From contig CALRHO010000002.1 of NCBI GenBank assembly GCA_943359405.1, positions 1 through 30,573 of the forward strand: a stretch of DNA of 30,573 nt, written 5' to 3'. The position numbers and the translations under genes are program-made. The notes below the pieces were generated by a model that did not search any database, was not told the DNA's origin, and saw only the letters and a program-made list of their open reading frames with translations. The DNA is from Candidatus Nomurabacteria bacterium (GTDB lineage: Bacteria > Patescibacteriota > Minisyncoccia > Phycocordibacterales > UBA918). Positions 21,845-26,575 of the stretch are shown piece by piece; position 1 is the stretch's first letter, and the number at the start of each line of letters is the position of its first letter.

Positions 21845-22504
21845 ATGCTCGACATCATCAAGAATACGGTTGAGTATCAGGGCTTTGGCCCGAACATGCT
21901 CACCGCAGGCGCCATCGGCGCCATGGTCGTCCTGCTCTGGGAGTCCTGGGGCATCCTCGCGCAGATAAAGAAAATCTGGCACGAACGTGCCGCTGAGACA
22001 CTTTCCTCGTACATGTTCGGCTACACAACTGCTTTCATGGCCGCAAGCATCCCTTACGGCATGGCGACGAAGAGCGCCACTATCGTGATCTCAGCAGGGG
22101 TCGTCTTTCTTCTCCACCTTCCAATCATGTGGGGCATCATGACGTTCCGTGGCTACACGCGCCAAGAAACAGCGATCACGGGCGCCTTCTTCCTCATGGT
22201 CATCGCCATGATCGCGATACCTTCGTGGATGGACGGGTTCTATCTCGCTTTCTCGATTGGCACCCTGTATGCCTTCGGCACACAGGCCTGGCAAATCTGG
22301 CGTGAGAAGACCGCGGGGACGCTCGAGATCAAGCTGATTCTCGTGTACATGGCATCAAGCGTGTTCTGGGGCTGCTACGCCTTTGCAGCGGGACTGGTTC
22401 CGCTCATGATCCTGAACCCGCTCTTCTTCTTGATCATGCTCCTCATCGTCGTGCTCTGGAGGAGATACAAGAACGCTCCCGAGGCTATGGCCGCTCGGGA
22501 ATAA
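21845..22504 (+). CDS. PQ-loop / SWEET-like seven-helix membrane protein
   Basis: A 219-residue polytopic protein with about seven hydrophobic helices. Two related segments (ILAQIKKIWHERAAETLSSY, about residues 38-57, and AFGTQAWQIWREKTAGTLEI, about 142-161) have the form of PQ-loop repeats, in which a helix ends before K/R-rich IW....SAG.LS. Such proteins include SWEET/SemiSWEET sugar transporters and other small-solute carriers. The proline of the PQ pair is replaced in both repeats, so the substrate cannot be predicted. A GGAGGG Shine-Dalgarno sequence 5 bases before the ATG, a consensus -35 promoter and a terminator make it a self-contained cassette. Codon choice is richer in G/C at third positions than in the gene downstream, which fits transfer. 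It sits inside the tRNA-Asn repeat island. Confidence 0.78.
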   Translation: MLDIIKNTVEYQGFGPNMLTAGAIGAMVVLLWESWGILAQIKKIWHERAAETLSSYMFGYTTAFMAASIPYGMATKSATIVISAGVVFLLHLPIMWGIMTFRGYTRQETAITGAFFLMVIAMIAIPSWMDGFYLAFSIGTLYAFGTQAWQIWREKTAGTLEIKLILVYMASSVFWGCYAFAAGLVPLMILNPLFFLIMLLIVVLWRRYKNAPEAMAARE

Positions 22505-22506
22505 GT

Positions 22507-22570
22507 GCCGCCCATCCGGCGAGAGGAGAGCTTAGCTTTTCGTCTCGTAACGGGAGGCGGCTTTTCTTTT
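22507..22570 (+). terminator. Structured terminator after the PQ-loop gene
   Basis: GCCGCC (22507-22512) pairs with GGCGGC (22556-22561), enclosing an inner stem (CGAGA with TCTCG), and TTTTCTTTT follows at 22562-22570. Confidence 0.65.
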
Positions 22571-22584
22571 ATATAACACAAACA

Positions 22585-22613
22585 GTTCGAACATCCTCTA
22601 CCCAGCGGAGCAA
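22585..22613 (+). repeat. 29-bp tRNA-3'-end-like repeat, copy 1
   Basis: A 29-bp segment beginning GTTCGAACATCCTC and ending AGCGGAGCAA is identical to 23788-23816. It resembles the 3' end of a tRNA (T-loop GTTCGAA, then an acceptor-like end GGAGCAA shared with the tRNA-Asn 3' side) but no 5' half is present. A terminator follows directly. Confidence 0.7.
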
Positions 22614-22616
22614 ATG

Positions 22617-22645
22617 AAAAAGACCCATTTTATATAGGTCTTTTT
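22617..22645. terminator. Bidirectional terminator
   Basis: AAAAAGACC (22617-22625) and GGTCTTTTT (22637-22645) form a 9-bp stem with an 11-base loop, with T-runs on both strands. It lies between a plus-strand tRNA-like 3' end (22585-22613) and a minus-strand one (22646-22676). Confidence 0.7.
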
Positions 22646-22676
22646 CAGTACCCGCAGACAAGATTCGAACCTTATT
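22646..22676 (-). repeat. tRNA 3'-end-like fragment, minus strand
   Basis: Minus strand AATAAG-GTTCGAA-TCTTGTC forms a T-arm-like hairpin and continues into an acceptor-like CTGCGGGTA, then a terminator. The 5' half of a tRNA is missing upstream on that strand (tRNA-Cys lies there in the other direction), so it is a fragment, perhaps a used attachment site. Confidence 0.45.
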
Positions 22677-22691
22677 ATTTCGTGCTAAAAT
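22664..22691 (+). promoter_or_regulatory. Promoter of the tRNA-Cys-like gene
   Basis: TTCGAA (22664-22669), 16 bases, TAAAAT (22686-22691) in a TGCTAAAAT extended -10 context. The predicted start coincides with the first tRNA base at 22698. Confidence 0.5.
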
Positions 22692-22697
22692 CTCTAC

Positions 22698-22771
22698 GAT
22701 ACGGTCGCCGAGACGGTTTCAGGCAACTGTCCGCAAGACAGGAGACGTAGGTTCAATTCCTACCCGTATCT
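22698..22771 (+). tRNA. tRNA-Cys-like gene (anticodon GCA) with unusual C33
   Basis: Acceptor GATACGG/CCGTATC and T-arm GTAGG/CCTAC with loop TTCAATT are perfect, and discriminator U73 fits tRNA-Cys. The D-arm has only a GCC/GGC stem. The anticodon arm is CTGT/ACAG around CCGCAAG: with GCA at 34-36, position 33 is C instead of the nearly universal U, 32 and 38 could pair (C-G), and pair 27-43 is A-G. CCA is not encoded. It may be a functional but divergent tRNA-Cys or a decaying one carried by the island. The reading frame at 22777 starts 5 bases after its 3' end. Confidence 0.7.
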
Positions 22772-22776
22772 CACTT

Positions 22777-22914
22777 ATGAACGCACAAGAGTATATAGTT
22801 TCGCAGCTTAATTCACTGAAAGAATCGGGGTCAGTGAAGAACATACCCACTAACAACCAAGAAATGGTCGAAGCCATTTTCTTGTTACTCATGTCCAAAA
22901 AATTTAGAAAGTAG
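22777..22914 (+). pseudogene. N-terminal part of a gene broken by an in-frame TAG
   Basis: ATG at 22777 opens 45 codons (MNAQEYIVSQLNSLKESG to LLLMSKKFRK) and ends at TAG (22912-22914). The frame then continues in phase as SIPERNQLIIKTAIEKN into the gene at 22936, so both parts look like one protein of 327 residues with an amber codon at position 46. A TGG-to-TAG change (Trp to stop) is the simplest explanation. There is no ribosome-binding site: the ATG lies 5 bases after the tRNA-Cys-like gene, so RNase Z cleavage would leave a 5-base leader. Confidence 0.6.
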
Positions 22915-22935
22915 TCTATTCCTGAAAGAAATCAG

Positions 22936-23760
22936 TTGATAATTAAAACCGCAATAGAGAAAAACGTCACCACCAATGAGCCTATAACAATATCGTGGCC
23001 GTTCGGTGGATATAAACTTTGGCGACTCGAGGAAACCCCGGAGACAGATTGGGCAGAGCTTTTTACAATTATGTATATAGCGAAATGGCTCAAACCGATT
23101 TGCGCCCTCTACTCCCCCGGAGTGCGTTTTACGTTCTGGGTCGACGAGGTGGTCATCAGTAGAATGAACAACATCCCCCAAACAGACCTGGATACCTATC
23201 AAGAAAGTTTTGCCCAACTGCTTACTTTTATAGAACCATGGTTGCCTACAGGAATAAACTTTGAAGTCTTTTTGGAGCGGTCGCAATATGAAAATGAAGA
23301 AGCTTTTAATACTGGACTAGCTCTGGAAATGGAAAATCTACAGCGGCAACGATCAGTTGACCCGCAGCCACTATCGGAGACAGCGATTCGATCCATTGAA
23401 ATGAATGTCCGAGTGACACCCGAACAAGCCAGAGACCCTCTCTGGAAAGAGAAGGTTGATCTGATGCATAATGCCTATTATTGTTTACAGGAAAAACAAA
23501 ATCGCTTACGACCTGCGTACACAAGCCAAAACATAACTGCTTTTACTGTTTTTTTTGAGCCAAATGTTATCCCAATTGGCAGCACAAAAACCTCTATTGC
23601 AAAGTTTTGGGTTGGAGTCGGAGCGCTACAGCGCCGGAATAACAGTTTGATTGAAACGATTCTAACTCCATCTCAACTAGAAAAAACGGAGTTTAATTGG
23701 GAAAATGTGAACATACCAAAACTGGAAGGAAAGAACTTTTCGAAAATACGAGTGATTTAG
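22936..23760 (+). CDS. Unknown protein, distant resemblance to PvcA/Dit1 isonitrile synthases (C-terminal part of the broken gene)
   Basis: From a TTG at 22936 the frame gives 274 residues, but it is in phase with the upstream 45-codon piece and probably belongs to one 327-residue gene. The segment SWPFGGYKLWRLEETPETDW, followed by AELF, then YSPGVRFTFWVDEVVISRMN and DLDTYQESFAQLL, follows the order seen in the DIT1/PvcA family (FPFK..., PD.AE, YPPG...I.SDG, D...Y), which makes isonitriles from amino acids. The match is from memory, weak, and the second half is not recognisable. If TTG is not used, only a truncated product would be made and the gene would be a pseudogene. A/T-rich codon use differs from the PQ-loop gene next to it. 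It lies between the two 29-bp repeats, as if carried as a cassette. Confidence 0.6.
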   Translation: MIIKTAIEKNVTTNEPITISWPFGGYKLWRLEETPETDWAELFTIMYIAKWLKPICALYSPGVRFTFWVDEVVISRMNNIPQTDLDTYQESFAQLLTFIEPWLPTGINFEVFLERSQYENEEAFNTGLALEMENLQRQRSVDPQPLSETAIRSIEMNVRVTPEQARDPLWKEKVDLMHNAYYCLQEKQNRLRPAYTSQNITAFTVFFEPNVIPIGSTKTSIAKFWVGVGALQRRNNSLIETILTPSQLEKTEFNWENVNIPKLEGKNFSKIRVI

Positions 23761-23787
23761 TACGTTGACGAAAAGAATTAACGAATG

Positions 23788-23816
23788 GTTCGAACATCCT
23801 CTACCCAGCGGAGCAA
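23788..23816 (+). repeat. 29-bp tRNA-3'-end-like repeat, copy 2
   Basis: Identical to 22585-22613. Here it runs without a break into the second 110-bp repeat (from 23810), so its last seven bases are shared with that repeat, as the real tRNA-Asn end is with copy 1. Confidence 0.75.
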
Positions 23817-23919
23817 GCAGAAAACACCAGATATACATGTCTGGTGTTTTCTTTTGCATGTAATTTTCGATCAAACTACAACACAAGAGTAACGAAAATA
23901 TTGTACCTGTCCCCATTTA
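23810..23919. repeat. 110-bp direct repeat, copy 2
   Basis: Matches 21511-21620 with one difference. It holds a second copy of the tRNA-Asn terminator (23820-23855) and ends at CCCCATTTA, after which the sequence differs (no IS30 remnant). It marks the likely right end of the inserted segment, 83 bases before hsdR. Confidence 0.9.
23820..23855 (+). terminator. Duplicate of the tRNA-Asn terminator
   Basis: Same 12-bp stem and loop as 21521-21556, followed by TTTT. It ends transcription from the broken gene and insulates hsdR. Confidence 0.8.
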
Positions 23920-23974
23920 CCGCGATACATAGATTGCTTGCTCTATGGTGTTATAACAGGCTGATAATGGTAAA

Positions 23975-23999
23975 AATAGCCCTAAAATGCTAGGCTATT
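23975..23999. promoter_or_regulatory. Inverted repeat just before hsdR
   Basis: AATAGCC (23975-23981) and GGCTATT (23993-23999) form a perfect 7-bp inverted repeat with 11 bases between, ending 3 bases before the hsdR ATG. It includes TGCTAGGCT (23988-23996), a weak extended -10. A controller binding site or a translation-blocking hairpin is possible. Confidence 0.45.
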
Positions 24000-24002
24000 C
24001 TT

Positions 24003-26570
24003 ATGTCAGGCAAGGAAGCGAGTGCGAGGATTAAAATTAACAAATTGCTTGAGGATGCCGGATGGCGATTCGAAGACACCCCAGAGGGTAAAGCAAACGT
24101 ACAACTAGAAGCGGGAGTAAAATTTGAAACTCTTGGCAGTGATTTTGAGTTTGCCGAAACACACGACAAGCGCAGTGGTGCTATCGACTTCCTCCTCCTT
24201 GATACTGATGGACGCCCGCTAGTAGTAGTGGAAGCAAAGCGTGAAGCAATTGATCCGCTCTCAGCCAAGGAACAAGCCCGTAGTTATGCTCGTACGATTG
24301 GTGCGCGTTTTGTTATCCTCTCCAACGGTAACCTCCACTATTTCTGGGATACCAAGCACGGGGTCCCGGAAACAATGCTCCGCTTCCCAACACAAGTCTC
24401 ACTCACACAGTTTGAAACATATATCCCGAACCCAGAAGAACTTGCTACAACGCTAGTAGACGAGAACTACATCGTCGCTTCACAAATGCCCGAGTTTGCC
24501 AAAGACCCTGCATTTAATGATTCAACCACTCGACCTGACTTCCTCCGCCAGCACAATCTCAAGCAACTCCGCCCATACCAAGTCCAAGCCATCAAAGCAC
24601 TCCAAGACGCTGCCCGTGAAGGTAAAAAGCGTTTCTTGTTCGAAATGGCTACGGGGACCGGGAAGACTCTCACCTCAGCTGCTGTCATTAAACTATTTTT
24701 GAAGTCAGGTAATGCCAAGCGTGTATTGTTCTTGGTAGACCGCCTTGAGCTTGAAGACCAAACACAGAAAGCTTTCGTACAGTATCTCGGCAAGGACTTC
24801 CGTAGTGTCATATACAAAGAGCATCGCGATTCATGGCGCAACGCTTCAGTAGTTGTCTCCACCATTCAAACGTTCATGGCTGGTGATAGGTTTAAGAAGG
24901 AATTTTCACCAACTGATTTTGAACTGGTAATCTCAGACGAAGCCCATCGTTCAATTGGAGGTAACAGTCGAGCGGTATTTGAATACTTTGTTGGCTACAA
25001 GCTTGGCCTCACAGCTACCCCAAAGAATTACCTCAAGGGTGTCGAAGCAAATGATGCCGACACCCAACGTGAATACGAACGTCGGTTACTCCTTGATACA
25101 TACAAGACCTTTGGTTGTGAACCAGGCAAGCCCACGTTTACCTATGATCTCCTCAAGGGATCTCAAGACGGCTTCCTCATCCAGCCCACCCTCGTTGATG
25201 CACGGACCGATATCACCACCGAACTCCTCTCCAAAGAAGGTTACGCTGTCCACACTACAACTGAAGATGGTGATGCAGTTGATGAAGTATTTAAAGCGCG
25301 TCACTTTGAGCGTAAGTTCTTCAACGACGAGACCAATATCGCCATGTGTAAGGCGTTGCTCGATAATGGCTTCTATGACCCAATCGCGACCAAGCTCGGG
25401 GTCCCGCTCTTTGGTAAAACCATTGTCTTCTGTGTGTCCCAAAAACACGCTGCACGGGTCACAAATATCCTCAACAAGCTCGCGCTCGAAAAATGGCCAC
25501 AACTCTACGCTGAAGCCGATTTTGCTACACAGGTGACCTCCCATGTATCAGACGCCCAGCAAATGACTATTAACTTCGCCAACAATCGTCTTGGTGGCGT
25601 CTCGAAGCAACCAGAGGGCTATGACACCAGCAAAACCCGCATTGCAGTTACCGTCGGGATGATGACTACTGGCTACGACTGTCAGGATCTCCTCAATATC
25701 GCTCTGATGCGTCCCGTCTTTAGTCCAGCCGACTTCGTACAGATTAAAGGTCGCGGTACCCGCAAGCATCGTTTTGAATACAAGGACTACGAAGCAAACG
25801 AGACAATCGCTATCGACAAAGAACGCTTCAAGTTCTTCGACTACTTTGCTTCATGCGAATACTTTGAGAACGAATATCCATACGACGAGAAAATCAAACT
25901 GCCACGCATCACAAAAGCGACTGACACCGCCGAACCAGGTACAGCGGGTCAAGGTGAATTCGTTGATGAAGAAGGTCGCAAGGTGTTTGGCGGTCCCATT
26001 GATTTAGCCACTGCAGACGATATTGCCAGCGTAGCAGAAACACACATCGGCGCTGAAGGCATGCGAATTGATCGCGAAGGCTTCAAGCAAGCGGTCCAAG
26101 AAGACATCCTCGAAGATGAAACTCTTACCGCTCTTTGGAATAACGGCGATACCCATGGTGCAGAAGAATACGCCAAGACTCACATCTTTGATAAGCCAAA
26201 GCACTTCCTCAATCTCGGCACCATTCGCAAAATTTTCGGCATTGACCGTCGTATTTCTGTTCGTGAGTTTTTACAGTATGCGTTTGGTGAGAAAGAAGAG
26301 TTTGAAATGAAAGACGATCTCCTCGAAGCAGAGTGGGAAAAATTCATGGCCGTGTATCCAATCGACCAAGAGCACTACTGGCCAGCTAAGAACTTCTTCA
26401 AGGCCTACATCACCGACCCTGAAGTCCGCCAAATTATCAAAGAGAATCAACCAGCCAAGCTCGACTTCACGGGCTCATTCGACTTTAGTGAATACCAACG
26501 CCTCAATGGTTATCGTGAAATCGTTCCTCGCTACATCCACGACTACGCCTATCACCTCACTAATCTTTGA
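24003..26570 (+). CDS. hsdR: Type I restriction enzyme R subunit (HsdR)
   Basis: Restriction and DNA-translocation subunit of a type I system; it cuts DNA far from unmodified sites while pumping it with ATP. The N-terminal PD-(D/E)xK nuclease shows D62 (GAIDFLLLDTDGRPL) and E77-x-K79 (VVVEAKRE). The SF2 motor follows with Walker A MATGTGKT (residues 215-222), DEAH at 312-315 (ISDEAHRS), LTATPKN, and motif VI-like QIKGRGTRKH. The 855-residue length fits shorter HsdR forms (about 780-1050). It is the first gene of the system, and hsdMS follows with its ATG 5 bases after the TGA. All nuclease and helicase motifs look intact, so restriction is probably active. Confidence 0.95.
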   Translation: MSGKEASARIKINKLLEDAGWRFEDTPEGKANVQLEAGVKFETLGSDFEFAETHDKRSGAIDFLLLDTDGRPLVVVEAKREAIDPLSAKEQARSYARTIGARFVILSNGNLHYFWDTKHGVPETMLRFPTQVSLTQFETYIPNPEELATTLVDENYIVASQMPEFAKDPAFNDSTTRPDFLRQHNLKQLRPYQVQAIKALQDAAREGKKRFLFEMATGTGKTLTSAAVIKLFLKSGNAKRVLFLVDRLELEDQTQKAFVQYLGKDFRSVIYKEHRDSWRNASVVVSTIQTFMAGDRFKKEFSPTDFELVISDEAHRSIGGNSRAVFEYFVGYKLGLTATPKNYLKGVEANDADTQREYERRLLLDTYKTFGCEPGKPTFTYDLLKGSQDGFLIQPTLVDARTDITTELLSKEGYAVHTTTEDGDAVDEVFKARHFERKFFNDETNIAMCKALLDNGFYDPIATKLGVPLFGKTIVFCVSQKHAARVTNILNKLALEKWPQLYAEADFATQVTSHVSDAQQMTINFANNRLGGVSKQPEGYDTSKTRIAVTVGMMTTGYDCQDLLNIALMRPVFSPADFVQIKGRGTRKHRFEYKDYEANETIAIDKERFKFFDYFASCEYFENEYPYDEKIKLPRITKATDTAEPGTAGQGEFVDEEGRKVFGGPIDLATADDIASVAETHIGAEGMRIDREGFKQAVQEDILEDETLTALWNNGDTHGAEEYAKTHIFDKPKHFLNLGTIRKIFGIDRRISVREFLQYAFGEKEEFEMKDDLLEAEWEKFMAVYPIDQEHYWPAKNFFKAYITDPEVRQIIKENQPAKLDFTGSFDFSEYQRLNGYREIVPRYIHDYAYHLTNL

Positions 26571-26575
26571 TCGAT

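Noticed and set aside
22646..22676. A complete minus-strand tRNA
   Set aside because: Only the T-arm and 3' acceptor-like part are present; no matching 5' acceptor or anticodon arm lies upstream on that strand.
22698..22771. The tRNA as an amber suppressor reading the TAG at 22912
   Set aside because: The anticodon loop is CCGCAAG with GCA at 34-36; a TAG reader would need CUA.
23677..23916. A minus-strand frame starting MGTGTIFSLLLCCSLIENYM
   Set aside because: It is the same antisense reading of the 110-bp repeat and overlaps the end of a plus-strand gene.
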